DNA from: Moorena sp. SIOASIH
GTDB lineage: Bacteria; Cyanobacteriota; Cyanobacteriia; Cyanobacteriales; Coleofasciculaceae
Length of the DNA: 64,000 bases
Assembly: GCF_010671925.1 (NCBI RefSeq)
Contig: NZ_JAAHIH010000006.1
Span: 620,001 to 684,000, forward strand
Direction: 5' to 3'
In this document: positions 25,069 through 35,191 of the stretch, one piece after another
Layout: each line of letters begins with the position of its first letter
Position numbering within the stretch: the first letter of the stretch is position 1
The notes under the pieces: generated by a model
What the model was told of the DNA's origin: nothing
The model's database searches: none
The model's input: only the letters and a program-made list of their open reading frames with translations
Program-made: the position numbers and the translations under genes

Positions 25069-26280
25069 CTAGTAGGTTTCAACGTGCCAGCGATGTGCTT
25101 TCTTCATTTGCTGTCGGTATGTAGTCCAATCTACATCCTCCTTAGCAGCTGCAGCGGTCAAAGCCTCATCAATACCACCTTCCATACCTTTTAATCCGCA
25201 GATGTAGGTGTGGGTGTTGGGTTCCTGCATCAGCTTCCACAACTCGTCAGCATTCTCCGCCACCCTGTGCTGGATATACATCTTGCCCCCTTCAGAATTC
25301 TTCTGCTCACGGCTAATGGCATAGGTGAGGCGGAAGTTATCTGGGTTATTCTGCTGCATTTCTTCTAAATCATCTTTATAGAGGATGTTAGGGGTGGTAG
25401 AAATACCAAAGATCAGCCAAGCCAAGCCCTTGAACTTGTAATCTTCGTGCTGCTCTTTAAACATCCGCCATAGGAAAGCGCGGAATGGTGCAATACCAGT
25501 TCCCGTTGCCATCATGATGATATTGGCATTGGGGTCCGATGGCAGCAACATCTCCTTACCCACCGGTCCAGTGATTTTGACATCATCCCCTGGATTCATA
25601 TTGCACAGGAAGGTAGAGCAGACACCGTTTACGGTCTCCCCAGTTTCGGGATGTTTGTACTGCAGCTGTCTGACACATAGGGATACTGTCTTATCATCCA
25701 AGTCATCCCCGTGACGAGTAGAAGCAATGGAGTACAGACGAAGCTTGTGGGGTTTGCCTTTGTCATCAGTACCATCGGGAATAATCCCAATACTTTGACC
25801 TTCGAGATACCGCAGATCACCTCCAGAAAGGTCAAATTTCAGGTGACGGCAATTACCAATACCCCCTTCCCGGACTAGTTGTTCGTTTGATATACACTTA
25901 CCAATGAAGGGGTTTTTGGGTCGATAGGTATTGACAGGGATATCATCTTTGGCCTTTTTGGGTTTCGCTTGAGTCATAGGCTTAGTTGTGTTTTCTGACT
26001 GGGTAGGCTTAGTTGTGTTTTCTGACTGGGTAGGTTGTGTTTGAGCCACTGACCCATTAGCGGCACTACTGGATAGAGGTTTAATGCTGACAATCTTCCC
26101 TCCCATGCGAGCAATCCGCTGCATTTCCTGCTTCATGCGGTTATAGGGCACCGTCAACAAAACGGTGCCACTCTGGCGAATCGGTCCATTTTGACGAAGA
26201 CCGACTACCTCATAAACGTAAGTGCGACTACCAAATTCTGTAACAGTGCTGGAATTAGTAGACTCGCTAGGACTGTACAT
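25069..26280 (-). CDS. petH: Ferredoxin-NADP+ oxidoreductase with CpcD-like domain
   Basis: A 403-residue, three-domain FNR. The CpcD-like phycobilisome-linker domain (about 17-69, RTYVYEVVGLRQ and YNRMKQEMQRI) tethers the enzyme to phycobilisomes. A Pro/Thr/Gln linker follows, with a direct repeat of TQSENTTKP. The FAD domain has RLYSIAST (about 180) and the NADP domain has TGTGIAPFR (about 256). The C-terminal tyrosine (HVETY) that stacks on the flavin is present. It passes electrons from ferredoxin to NADP+ at the end of photosynthetic transport. It is divergent from prk (568 bp apart), linking NADPH supply with the Calvin cycle. An internal start after the linker domain, as used for the small FNR isoform in some cyanobacteria, cannot be judged here. 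Confidence 0.97.
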   Translation of the reverse strand: MYSPSESTNSSTVTEFGSRTYVYEVVGLRQNGPIRQSGTVLLTVPYNRMKQEMQRIARMGGKIVSIKPLSSSAANGSVAQTQPTQSENTTKPTQSENTTKPMTQAKPKKAKDDIPVNTYRPKNPFIGKCISNEQLVREGGIGNCRHLKFDLSGGDLRYLEGQSIGIIPDGTDDKGKPHKLRLYSIASTRHGDDLDDKTVSLCVRQLQYKHPETGETVNGVCSTFLCNMNPGDDVKITGPVGKEMLLPSDPNANIIMMATGTGIAPFRAFLWRMFKEQHEDYKFKGLAWLIFGISTTPNILYKDDLEEMQQNNPDNFRLTYAISREQKNSEGGKMYIQHRVAENADELWKLMQEPNTHTYICGLKGMEGGIDEALTAAAAKEDVDWTTYRQQMKKAHRWHVETY

Positions 26281-26848
26281 TGCTTCTATTGCTCCAAACC
26301 AAACTGACTATGTATTGCTAACTATGTATTTCTAAGACTTGCCTTGGCACCACAAACAGACTCACGGTCGATGGGTGAGCGGCTAGCTAGTAATAACCCC
26401 GAATAATGCCTTATTAGCGTAACATTGTAAAGCTATGCCCAGTAATGTTTTTGGTTTATCAGGGAGAGAATTAGTGTAGAGGCACTGCTAGGCACTACTC
26501 TCAAGTTACATCATGAGTCACTCAAAAACTGTAAATCCTGAGTCAGTTTAATTTTTTCTTTAAAAAATGCCCAACAAACCTTAGCATAAGTACTAAGCGA
26601 TGTAATGCTACTGACAATCAGCCTTGTATAAGCAATCTGGTTTTGGTAGAATCCACTATGAGCAGCTAGTAGTAAATACTTAAGCAGAGCTTGGCTTTGG
26701 TCTTCCCTAGTGGTTAGTACTTAAGCGAGTGGATTTATGGTGGCATGTTATCAAGCACCACTATAAGCGTGTGTCAGATTGCTCCCAGGCTTGGGCTTTG
26801 GCTTACTGAAAACTGATTTGAGAATATGTTTTACGTTAGAGGGAAGAT
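26281..26848. promoter_or_regulatory. Divergent petH-prk intergenic region
   Basis: 568 bp that must hold both promoters. ACTATGTATT is repeated (about 26308 and 26323). I looked for an NtcA site of the GTA-N8-TAC type near petH and did not find a perfect one. No riboswitch-like structure was recognised. Confidence 0.5.
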
Positions 26849-27859
26849 ATGACCACAGATCTGGAGAGGGTGGTAGTTATAGGAGTTGCTGGAGACTCAG
26901 GATGCGGTAAATCAACGTTTCTAAAGCGTTTGACCGACCTATTTGGCCAGGAGTTCATGACGGTGATTTGTCTGGATGACTATCACAGTCTGGATCGCAA
27001 ACAGCGCAAAGAGAAAAAAGTTACTGCCCTTAATCCTAAGGCAAATAACTTTGACTTGATGTATGAGCAAATCAAAGCGCTCAAACAAGGTCGGGGCATA
27101 GACAAACCTATCTACAACCATGAGACCGGTGAAATTGATCCACCAGAACGGGTTGAGCCTAATAAAGTCATAGTCATTGAAGGGCTGCACCCTCTTTATG
27201 ATGAGCGGGTGCGTGAGCTGGTTGATTTCGGCGTTTACCTAGACATTAGCGATGAAGTCAAAATCCAATGGAAAATCCAGCGGGACATGGCAGAACGGGG
27301 CCATCGTTATGAGGATATTCTAGCGTCGATTGAAGCTAGACGTCCAGACTTTGAAGCTTACATTGAAGTCCAGAAGCAATACGCTGATGTGGTCATTCAA
27401 ATCTTTCCCACCCAGCTGCTTCAGGGAGAGGCAGCTAAGGAAAGCAATCTACTGCGGGTGCGCCTACTTCAGAAGGAAGGGGTGGAAAACTTCGAGCCAG
27501 TTTATCTGTTTGATGAAGGGTCAACCATCGACTGGAGACCTTGTGGTCGCAAGCTAACCTGTGCTTATCCTGGTCTGAAAATGTACTATGGGCCAGACAG
27601 CTACATGGGTAACGAAGTCTCTGTACTAGAGGTAGATGGTCAGTTTGATAACCTAGAGGAGATGATTTACATCGAAAGTCACCTCAGCAAGACCTCAACT
27701 AAGTACTATGGAGAGATGACCGAGCTATTGCTCAAGCACACCGATTATCCTGGTTCTAACAACGGTTCAGGCTTGTTCCAGGTTCTCGTTGGTCTGAAGA
27801 TGCGGTCAACTTATGAAACCTTGATATCCGCTCAAGCCAAAGTAGCAGCCAAGGTGTAG
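26849..27859 (+). CDS. prk: Phosphoribulokinase
   Basis: A 336-residue protein, usual cyanobacterial length. The P-loop GDSGCGKST (about 15-23) contains Cys19. With Cys41 (VICLDDYHSLD) it forms the thioredoxin-regulated pair; the C-terminal pair lies in RPCGRKLTCAYPG. It phosphorylates ribulose 5-phosphate to RuBP in the Calvin cycle. With all four cysteines present, redox and CP12/GapDH control should operate (family knowledge). It is divergent from petH. The 119-residue membrane protein gene follows 96 bp downstream. Confidence 0.97.
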   Translation: MTTDLERVVVIGVAGDSGCGKSTFLKRLTDLFGQEFMTVICLDDYHSLDRKQRKEKKVTALNPKANNFDLMYEQIKALKQGRGIDKPIYNHETGEIDPPERVEPNKVIVIEGLHPLYDERVRELVDFGVYLDISDEVKIQWKIQRDMAERGHRYEDILASIEARRPDFEAYIEVQKQYADVVIQIFPTQLLQGEAAKESNLLRVRLLQKEGVENFEPVYLFDEGSTIDWRPCGRKLTCAYPGLKMYYGPDSYMGNEVSVLEVDGQFDNLEEMIYIESHLSKTSTKYYGEMTELLLKHTDYPGSNNGSGLFQVLVGLKMRSTYETLISAQAKVAAKV

Positions 27860-27955
27860 TATGGTCTACAGGAGCTGATGGGAAAAATGTTCGCGTAACT
27901 CACATTCCATCAGCTTCCTCAGACGGAACAAACCGAATCAGAGCATAAGATTGGC

Positions 27956-28315
27956 ATGGTATCGGATAGAGTTATAAGAATTTGGATAGCCAGCGTTTTG
28001 GTGTTTTTTGTGATGGTGGAAATCTACCAGTGGGTTAGACACGTAACTCTACCACTACCAGTGTTTATCTTAGCAGGAGCCTTATTAGCGATCGCTTCTA
28101 ACTATGGCAAGCATCCAGGCTGGATTTTTCGCCAGCCTTCCTTCGGGTCTGATTCATCTGATTCCAATCTCAGCCAAGACAACCAAGACCAAGATATTAC
28201 CAAGACTGCTGCTAACTTAAACGCTACAAACCAATCCTTATTTCCAGCCTTGCCTATCCGACAAAAATCAATTTCTTTTATTATTAATCGTCGTTTTGAA
28301 AAAAAGAATGAATGA
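27956..28315 (+). CDS. Small membrane protein, hypothetical
   Basis: A 119-residue protein with two hydrophobic segments (about 8-25 and 33-50) and a polar, Asp/Ser/Asn-rich C-terminal half. The ATG at 27956 follows a weak purine stretch. It is downstream of prk on the same strand. Not recognised; the membrane location is inferred. Confidence 0.55.
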   Translation: MVSDRVIRIWIASVLVFFVMVEIYQWVRHVTLPLPVFILAGALLAIASNYGKHPGWIFRQPSFGSDSSDSNLSQDNQDQDITKTAANLNATNQSLFPALPIRQKSISFIINRRFEKKNE

Positions 28316-28324
28316 AGAATTTAT

Positions 28325-28403
28325 GTAAGCTGTCAGCCGTCAGCTCTCAGCTCTCAGCTCTCAGCTGTCAGCCGTCAGTGGTCAGCTCTCAGCTCTCAGC
28401 CGT
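28325..28403. repeat. Heptamer repeat CAGCTCT / CAGCCGT
   Basis: Tandem TCAGCTC-type heptamers, grading into CAGTGGT and CAGCCGT. They are followed by GCCACGCTGTGCGAACGACG-type palindromic modules. Confidence 0.85.
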
Positions 28404-28565
28404 TGGCCTTTCGCTCACGCTACCCGAACAGTTTTGTGGCACAGGCTTTGGCCTTTGGCCACGCTGTGCGAACGACGCTGTGAAATAACTCAGATTAATT
28501 AAACGAATGCTTACCTCTTTCATTCAAAAGCTGATAGCTGATACGCGACACGCTGATAGCTGACA

Positions 28566-29153
28566 TTAACGGTTCATATTCCGCTTCATTTGTTCCAACT
28601 CTTCATCCATTTCCCAGCTTTTAAACTGTTGCTCTAAAGGGTCTACACCAGAAGGGATATTGTATTGGTTACTGTTGGTAGTCTGATTCCAGGCAAATGT
28701 CTGGGAGTTCTGCTTCGGCTGAGCACTTGCCCGAGCTGCTGCTGTATCTCTAGCTTTAGCCTGAACTTCAGCGCTACGGTTTTTAATCTGTTCTTGGAGT
28801 TCCTTGGCTTTAGTAATGCGCTGTTTAACCCCTTCCATCTGGCCCCAAAGCTGATTGCCTTGACGTAACAGAGCTGCTTCTCGCTGTTGAGCTGCTTGAG
28901 CCAAATCAAATCTGTTGTGGGACTTTGCCTTTTTAATACGCTCATGCCAACGTTGAATGTCTTTGGCAACGGCAAGAATTTGGTCTTGCAACCGCTTTTC
29001 CTGTTGCTGTAAGTCAATAATTAGCCGCAGTGTGTCTTTTTCTTGCTCCCGTAACTGCTCCTCTAGTGCCTGTAGCTCTAGATGAGGATTGTTGCGGAGA
29101 AATTCTTCTAGACGACTTTCTAGAAATCGATTCAGGTCTTCAAATAGTCCCAC
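28566..29153 (-). CDS. Conserved cyanobacterial coiled-coil protein (TIGR04376-like)
   Basis: A 195-residue, largely helical protein. Residues 1-130 are a long charged coiled coil (LEEQLREQEKDTLRLIIDLQ). A Gln/Asn-rich linker follows, then an acidic C-terminus (LEQQFKSWEMDEELEQMK). This length and pattern match what I recall as the TIGR04376 family, distantly PspA-like; the assignment is from memory. No signal peptide or TM segment is seen. It lies alone between prk and the proline-rich membrane protein. Confidence 0.7.
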   Translation of the reverse strand: MGLFEDLNRFLESRLEEFLRNNPHLELQALEEQLREQEKDTLRLIIDLQQQEKRLQDQILAVAKDIQRWHERIKKAKSHNRFDLAQAAQQREAALLRQGNQLWGQMEGVKQRITKAKELQEQIKNRSAEVQAKARDTAAARASAQPKQNSQTFAWNQTTNSNQYNIPSGVDPLEQQFKSWEMDEELEQMKRNMNR

Positions 29154-29295
29154 TGCACCACTATCCTAGATCCTATTAGATCATATATCTTTCACTCTGT
29201 TCTATCAACATATCTCAGGTTATCTGAAATAGCTACAGGAATGCTATTTATAGTGGGTTAATAATAGTTAATTTAAAACCGGCCATTGGGCTTTG

Positions 29296-29352
29296 TGCGA
29301 TCGCGATCACACAAATCGCGATTTTTGCGATCGCTATTTCTGCGATCGCGAA
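29296..29352. repeat. HIP1 cluster
   Basis: Three GCGATCGC octamers plus two partial ones (ATCGCGAT) lie within about 57 bp, as direct repeats of a 17-19-bp unit. HIP1 is the highly iterated palindrome of cyanobacteria. Such tight clustering in a non-coding stretch is unusual. Confidence 0.85.
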
Positions 29353-29484
29353 CATACTCTAATCCACTACAAAATACCATTGCCAATTGGCAATATAGCC
29401 ATCCTGTTGTTAATTTTTACAAAGCGTTACGATTTGTTTTTTACATTCGATATGGTGATTTATTACAGTCATGATGTTACATGA

Positions 29485-30657
29485 CTAGAAATGTTGTCCA
29501 ACGTAAATTGAACGAACTTCACCATTGCGTCGAATCACTGCTTCCTGATTATCTACAGACACTAGAGTCCAACCGCTATTACCAATAGCTTCCCCCAGCT
29601 TAATCCGTTGGGTAACACCATCAATTTTAAACAAAGCAGCAGATTGCTCTCCTAGCTCCAGTAATCCCACCAAGGTATGTTTGATGGCAGGTGATGATGG
29701 TGGGGGAGGTGGTGGGGCAGGGAGTCGGTCAATATTAGCGCTGGGCAGGGGGTCTGGGGTTGGTGGTGGCGGTAATTCTAGAGTAATTGGTGGTGGTGGT
29801 TCTAGAACATTTGGTGGCGGTGGTTCTATAGCAGTTGCTGACGGAGGTTTCGGGATTGGTGATGGGGGGGATGGTGTAAGTTCAGGGGTACTAGGAGGGG
29901 ATGGTTTTACTGGCGCTGAGGATGCTATGGCAGGATCAGGGGTTGGAACCTTTTCAATCGGGATGTAATAAACTCGTTCTAAGACACGTTCTTTGATAGC
30001 AGTTGGTGGTGCAGTTGCTGCTGAGTTAGGAGCTACCGGAGGATTGGGAGGTGTGGGGTCTGGTAATGATTGGGCGATCACAGTCTTTTTGATAGCTTGT
30101 GCTTTGCGGTCAATCACTTCTAGCGATCGCAACATATAGTTAATAAACTGGGCATCAGGTTCTGAGACTTTGCCTTGTTGAACTGATACTAAAGCCACTA
30201 AGTTGTTCAACCATGACCAAGTTAGCTTTCCCTGGCTAGTCAACCACATTATTGTGATTGCTGATAGGGACAGTAAGGCTAAAGTCCATAGGAGCTTGTC
30301 TAAAAACCGACTAGAGTTATCGGCGACAGTACTAGAGTCAGTATCTGCCGTTGTCTTTTGCAACTCACTTGATGTGGTTTCAGCTAACTCCTGGGTTGAG
30401 GGCAGTGGCGATTCCAGAAAGGGAATAATTGCCGCTGATATGGGAATTTTCGGGATTGCTATCGGTTCCAAGGAGACATAGTCTGGCTCAGGGGGTTCTG
30501 TCGGCAACTCGCAGCCGTTCTCAATCATTTGGTACAGATCCCCAAATAAATCATCCATTAACCTATCGGCTTCAGCATCTACCGACCATGGCTGAATGGG
30601 AAGGGGAGGGTTCAACCGCTCTGTTGATTTTTCTTTGGTAATCACATCCTGAGACAT
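29485..30657 (-). CDS. Proline-rich membrane protein with C-terminal GspC/PilP-like domain
   Basis: A 390-residue protein. The N-terminal cytoplasmic part (about 1-120) is acidic. One membrane segment (about 124-142, LWTLALLSLSAITIMWL) follows. A long Pro/Ser/Thr periplasmic linker (about 205-320) is built of repeats such as EPPPPNVLEPPPP. The C-terminal domain (about 328-390) has LVGLLELGEQSAALFKIDG, IKLGEAIGNSGWTLV and IRRNGEVRSIYVGQ. This resembles the small beta domain of GspC/PilP-type proteins. That suggests a cell-envelope or pilus-related role, but it is inference. It is downstream of mnmG on the same strand, about 80 bp away. Confidence 0.75.
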   Translation of the reverse strand: MSQDVITKEKSTERLNPPLPIQPWSVDAEADRLMDDLFGDLYQMIENGCELPTEPPEPDYVSLEPIAIPKIPISAAIIPFLESPLPSTQELAETTSSELQKTTADTDSSTVADNSSRFLDKLLWTLALLSLSAITIMWLTSQGKLTWSWLNNLVALVSVQQGKVSEPDAQFINYMLRSLEVIDRKAQAIKKTVIAQSLPDPTPPNPPVAPNSAATAPPTAIKERVLERVYYIPIEKVPTPDPAIASSAPVKPSPPSTPELTPSPPSPIPKPPSATAIEPPPPNVLEPPPPITLELPPPPTPDPLPSANIDRLPAPPPPPPSSPAIKHTLVGLLELGEQSAALFKIDGVTQRIKLGEAIGNSGWTLVSVDNQEAVIRRNGEVRSIYVGQHF

Positions 30658-30738
30658 CGATGGTATGCTCTCGTAACTTTGACTATGACTATATCTTTGA
30701 GAAGATTATCTAGGGTTTTCTCACAGATGCCCCTGAGA

Positions 30739-32649
30739 TTATGGAGTCACAACAGGACTTAACTTTCGTTCCCGCACCTCTAGATATACCAGCAACGCAT
30801 TAATATCTGCTGGATTAACCCCGCCAACTCTAGATGCCTGACCAATAGTCATAGGTTTGACTTGGCTAAGCTTTTCACGAGACTCCTTGGATAGAGTTTC
30901 AATAGCAGCATAATCCAAATCTGGTGGTAACTGCCGATTAGCTTGCCGAGAAACTTGGTCAATTTGGTTTTGCTGACGCTTAAGATAGCCTTGATATTTT
31001 AGATCAATTTCTGCTCCTTCTCGTTCCGACTGATTCAGCTTAGGGTCACCCAGTTCATATTGGTCTAGATTGACATAGTGGAAACCAGGACGACGTAGTA
31101 ACTCAGCTAAGGTAATCGAGCCTTTGATCTTTTGCTGGGTATCGGATGCGATCGCAATTCCGATTGGATCATGTTCCTTAATCCGCACCGACTGGAGTCG
31201 GGCTTTTTCTGTGGTAATATTCGCCTGTTTTTGTTGATACAGCTGCCACCTACGGTCATCAATCAAACCCAGTTTCCGTCCTAAAGGAGTCATACGGCGG
31301 TCAGCGTTATCGGAACGCAATAGTAACCGATACTCCGAACGGCTAGTCAGCATTCGGTAAGGTTCCCGCAGGTCTTTGGTACACAAATCGTCAATTAACG
31401 TGCCCATATAGCTTTCTTCCCTAGGAAACACCACCATTTCCTGATGGCGGACATAGCGTACTGCATTAATTCCTGCTACAATCCCCTGAGCTGCTGCTTC
31501 TTCGTAGCCAGTGGTACCATTAATTTGTCCAGCGCAGAACAATCCCTCAATTTTTTTAGTCATCAGTGTCGGATAACACTGAGTTGCTGGTAAATAATCA
31601 TACTCAACCGCATAAGCAGGACGCAGCATAGCACAATTTTCTAATCCCGGAAGAGTTTGCAATAGCTGCAACTGCAAATTCTCTGGTAACCCAGTAGAAA
31701 ACCCCTGGATATAGAGTTCTGGAATATCTCGTCCTTCTGGTTCAATAAAAATCTGGTGGCTTTCCTTATCAGCAAAGCGCACAATTTTATCTTCAATACT
31801 AGGGCAGGAACGGGGTCCTTTAGCCTCCACCCAGCCTCCATAGATTGGGGATAGATGAAGATTGTCCCGAATCAAGCGGTGAGTCTCAGAAGTCGTGCGG
31901 GTCAGATAGCAATACATCTGCTCTCGTTCGACCCACACATCTGGGTCAAAGCTAAACCAGCGCACCTTCTCATCCCCTGGTTGAGGTTCCATTTTGCTGT
32001 AATCCACGGAGCGCTTATCTACCCGTGCGGGGGTTCCAGTCTTGAGTCGTCCCGTTTCAAAGCCTAAGCGGTTAAGGGTTTCAGTCAACCCAATTGCCGC
32101 AAATTCCCCAGCCCGTCCTGCTGACATGGACTTGTTTCCCACCCAGATCCGTCCACCCAGGAAAGTGCCAGTTGTCAAGATCACTGCCGATGCTTGGAAA
32201 GCCACACCGAAGTAAGTCTGGACACCTATCACCTCATCATTAGCCCCCAGCACCAAATCCGTGACCATGGCTTCCCGGAGAGTCAAGTTTTCTTGATTTT
32301 CTACAATCTCCTTCATCACAGCCGCATATTCTCGCTTATCCGTCTGCGCTCGCAAAGCCCAAACCGCTGGTCCCCGTGAACAGTTAAGTACCCGCTTTTG
32401 CAGGTAGGTACGGTCAGCCATTTTGCCAATTTCTCCACCCAAAGCATCTACCTCATGGGTGAGTTGAGACTTGGCCGGTGCTCCCACTGCTGGGTTACAG
32501 GGTTGCCAAGCAATTTTGTCTAGGTTAAGGGTAAGTAGGATAGTACGACAGCCCAACCGTGCTGAAGCTAGGGCGGCTTCACAACCAGCGTGTCCCGCGC
32601 CAACTACAATCACATCAAAGGCATCTTGGAAATCTACTTGGGAATGCAT
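30739..32649 (-). CDS. mnmG: tRNA uridine-5-carboxymethylaminomethyl modification enzyme MnmG (GidA)
   Basis: A 636-residue FAD protein of usual length. The N-terminal dinucleotide fold is VVGAGHAGCEAA (about 15-26). The GidA signatures CNPAVGAPAKSQL and GRLKTGTPAR are present (about 52 and 203). The C-terminal helical domain ends with ASRVGGVNPADINALLVYLE. With MnmE it installs the cmnm5 group on U34 of certain tRNAs. The gene is followed on the same strand by the proline-rich membrane protein. Confidence 0.97.
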   Translation of the reverse strand: MHSQVDFQDAFDVIVVGAGHAGCEAALASARLGCRTILLTLNLDKIAWQPCNPAVGAPAKSQLTHEVDALGGEIGKMADRTYLQKRVLNCSRGPAVWALRAQTDKREYAAVMKEIVENQENLTLREAMVTDLVLGANDEVIGVQTYFGVAFQASAVILTTGTFLGGRIWVGNKSMSAGRAGEFAAIGLTETLNRLGFETGRLKTGTPARVDKRSVDYSKMEPQPGDEKVRWFSFDPDVWVEREQMYCYLTRTTSETHRLIRDNLHLSPIYGGWVEAKGPRSCPSIEDKIVRFADKESHQIFIEPEGRDIPELYIQGFSTGLPENLQLQLLQTLPGLENCAMLRPAYAVEYDYLPATQCYPTLMTKKIEGLFCAGQINGTTGYEEAAAQGIVAGINAVRYVRHQEMVVFPREESYMGTLIDDLCTKDLREPYRMLTSRSEYRLLLRSDNADRRMTPLGRKLGLIDDRRWQLYQQKQANITTEKARLQSVRIKEHDPIGIAIASDTQQKIKGSITLAELLRRPGFHYVNLDQYELGDPKLNQSEREGAEIDLKYQGYLKRQQNQIDQVSRQANRQLPPDLDYAAIETLSKESREKLSQVKPMTIGQASRVGGVNPADINALLVYLEVRERKLSPVVTP

Positions 32650-32754
32650 GGGTCTAAGGAAGGATCTGAAATCAAAGGTGAGGAATTTCCTACCAGAAAA
32701 TGGTGCATTTTTTATATTTTAATTTAAAAATTAAGGGCTTGGTTTGATAGTTAA

Positions 32755-33115
32755 CCATCAACCGTCAACCATCAACCGTCAACAACAAACTCTTTTACGC
32801 CCAGTTAGCATTCAGTGGTCAGCGGTCAGCGGTCAGCGGTCAGCTTAAAATCAACCCAGCGTAGCGAACAGCTTTGTGGCACAGGCTTTGGCCTTGGCCT
32901 TTGGCCACGCTACGCGAATGGCCACGCTGTGCGAACGACGCTGTGACCTAACTCAGATTAAACGAATGCTTAAGTATTTTATTCTTAACGGTTTCCTCCT
33001 CAATAATCGTGCCCATAGCACATAAGCTGATAGCTGATACGCGACACGCTGATAGCTAATAGCACCTCAAGTAGCGTGCCCGTAGCGCATAAGCTGATAC
33101 GCGACACGCTGATAG
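32755..33115. repeat. Repeat field: CAACCGT and GGTCAGC heptamers and GCTACGCG palindromes
   Basis: Holds CATCAACCGTCAAC units (32755-32785), GGTCAGC heptamers (about 32815-32845) and several TGGCCACGCTACGCGAA modules. It also has two copies of AGCTGATACGCGACACGCTGAT. No gene is seen between mnmG and gatC. Confidence 0.8.
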
Positions 33116-33116
33116 C

Positions 33117-33407
33117 TTAGCCTTCAGTGATAATTTTTGGCACTCTGAAGAAATCACCATCCTGCTCAGGAGCCTCCCTGAACATACTTTCCCGGTCAGT
33201 ATAGGGTTTGAGAGTATCCAGTCGAGTCACATTGCTAATATCAATCGCCCGTGTAGTCGGCGGCACATCCTCAGTATCTAATTCACTAAGCTGTTGAAAA
33301 TAATCGAAAATATTGCTCATCTGAGCCGCAAATTTCTCCTCTTCCTCTGCTTTGAGTTCTAAACGAGCAAGATTGGCTACTTTTTGGACTTGTTCGCGGT
33401 CTATCAT
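33117..33407 (-). CDS. gatC: Asp/Glu-tRNA amidotransferase subunit GatC
   Basis: A 96-residue protein, usual length. MIDREQVQKVANLARLEL at the N-terminus and a conserved C-terminal region with PYTDRESMFREAPE and FFRVPKI are characteristic. GatC stabilises the GatAB complex that amidates misacylated Glu-tRNA(Gln) (and Asp-tRNA(Asn)). gatA and gatB are not in the window. It lies 113 bp after ycf3 on the same strand. Confidence 0.95.
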   Translation of the reverse strand: MIDREQVQKVANLARLELKAEEEEKFAAQMSNIFDYFQQLSELDTEDVPPTTRAIDISNVTRLDTLKPYTDRESMFREAPEQDGDFFRVPKIITEG

Positions 33408-33520
33408 CTGGTTATATTATCTTCTTGGTTACTAACGAATTCCTCAACATTCAACAGTAAAGGCTTAGCCCAAATCAAAGACTATAAAGACTGTCAAGTT
33501 TATTAAGTAGAAGCTAGCCG

Positions 33521-34042
33521 CTAAAAGTAAACATCAATCGTAGAACGACCTGTAGTTTTCAGCCAGTTTTGGGCTTCAATGTAGTTATTAGGAGCAAGGC
33601 GAATAGCTCGTTTCCAATAATCAGCCGCTTTGTCATACAAAGCTTCTGCCCCCTCACTATCCCCAGCTTCCTTAGACTGTTCACCTTGGTAATGGTAAAT
33701 TACGGCTACATTATTAAGGGCCTGAGGCATACGGGGGTTGATATCAAGGGCCTGATGATAGAGTTCTAAAGCACGCTCATGCTCACCATTACTCGCTTGA
33801 ATCAGCCCCATGTTGTAGATAATAAAGCTGCGGTCGTTGGGGTCTTCCTCCAGTTCCAAGGCTTTTTTGTAATTATCCATAGCTTCAGCATATTCCCCAT
33901 CCGCTTGAGCTGACATACCATCTCGGTAATAGACAAAAGCTTCCTTGGCTTGCTTATTGGTAGGCAGAATCTTTAAGAGGATGTCTGCCATCACCGTAAA
34001 GGTTTTATCGATAAAGTTATCGTTGCGTTGAGTGCGTGGCAT
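33521..34042 (-). CDS. ycf3: Photosystem I assembly protein Ycf3
   Basis: A 173-residue protein, family length. MPRTQRNDNFIDKTFTVMAD at the N-terminus is characteristic. Three TPR motifs lie at about 35-68, 72-105 and 120-153 (AFVYYRDGMSAQADGEYAEA, then SFIIYNMGLIQASNGEHERA). It helps assemble photosystem I on the thylakoid membrane. It is upstream of gatC on the same strand. Confidence 0.96.
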   Translation of the reverse strand: MPRTQRNDNFIDKTFTVMADILLKILPTNKQAKEAFVYYRDGMSAQADGEYAEAMDNYKKALELEEDPNDRSFIIYNMGLIQASNGEHERALELYHQALDINPRMPQALNNVAVIYHYQGEQSKEAGDSEGAEALYDKAADYWKRAIRLAPNNYIEAQNWLKTTGRSTIDVYF

Positions 34043-34086
34043 AGTTGCGTGGGTCTATAGTCTTCACCTTGTATATCATCCTATCT

Positions 34087-34514
34087 CTTGACACTCCCCG
34101 CCCTATAAGAGCGGGGATTCTTAGTTCTACGACATACCTTAAAATTAGTTATCCTGAAAGGCAATACTTAAGCCAAATATCCGTCCAGAAGAACCAAATA
34201 TTGAGCCTAACTTAACTAACCCCAGTGGGCTTGTCTCCCTAAGCGTTGGGATTCCCCGTTCCCGTGTGCCCCACGGTACGTTATATACTTTGAATTTGTA
34301 CTTTACTGGTTTTCGGTGTCTGTTAAGACCCATGCGTTTTGTCGAGGTTTTTCGCGCCTCGTGTACTAGTATTTTGCGTGGAACGGGCATCCTGCCCGTA
34401 ATTGTCGTTGTTGAGTGAGGCAGTACCGACGAATCGGGGCCTGTACTAGGCTACATGTTCATTATATCAAATTCGTGCTTATTGCCGTCGAACGAAGGAC
34501 GGGGCTTGAAACCC
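34087..34514 (-). mobile_element. Non-autonomous IS200/IS605-like element
   Basis: One end (TTGACACTCCCCGCCCTATA then GAGCGGGG, 34087-34120) is a hairpin matching, inverted, the end of the element at 58886-59255. The other end (CGTCGAACGAAGGACGGGGC, about 34486-34506) matches that element's other end (CCCCGTCCTTCTAGGACGG). A TATAAT-like sequence lies inside that end in both. There is no tnpA or tnpB; an 81-residue frame inside has no credible domain. Hairpin ends without terminal inverted repeats are typical of IS200/IS605. Confidence 0.65.
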
Positions 34515-34659
34515 AAAATTTTTGGTCAGCATTTAGCTATTAACCTCTCAGCAGTTAGCTCAACAATCTAGGAAAACTTAAGCATTGATTGGGCTAACTG
34601 CCGCAAGTACATGATTTACCTTGAACACCCCTCAATAAGCCTCAATAAGCTGATAGCTG

Positions 34660-34925
<266 letters not shown>

Positions 34926-35130
34926 CTCAATGCTGATGGTGATCCCTTGAATCCCCTATTATTTGGCTAAATTAATCCCTTGCAATGAACTAATCCCGGT
35001 AAGTGCTCAAGTCATGGCTATATTACCTAGAGCCTCAACTCACTTACTGTTATAGAACTTCATTAACACATCTATTTATATATGTCAATAAAAATATGTG
35101 TTAAAATCTCAGTAAAATCACTTAGAATAA

Positions 35131-35191
35131 AAGCATGGTAGATGAACCCTGATAATTACCCCCGGAGCTGAAGTTTCCGGGGTTTTCTGTA
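35131..35191 (+). ncRNA. Putative small RNA, isolated copy A
   Basis: The core ATGGTAGATGAACCCTGATA at 35135 is followed by ATTA and the terminator CCCCGGA...TCCGGGG plus TTTTCT. Relative to the array units, both arms of the stem changed together, so pairing is preserved. The mini-ORF reads MVDEP, TGA, TAA. Confidence 0.6.

Noticed and set aside
34145..34390. 81-residue ORF inside the IS605-like element
   Set aside because: No TnpB or TnpA motif; low complexity and basic. It may be a remnant but cannot be supported as a gene.
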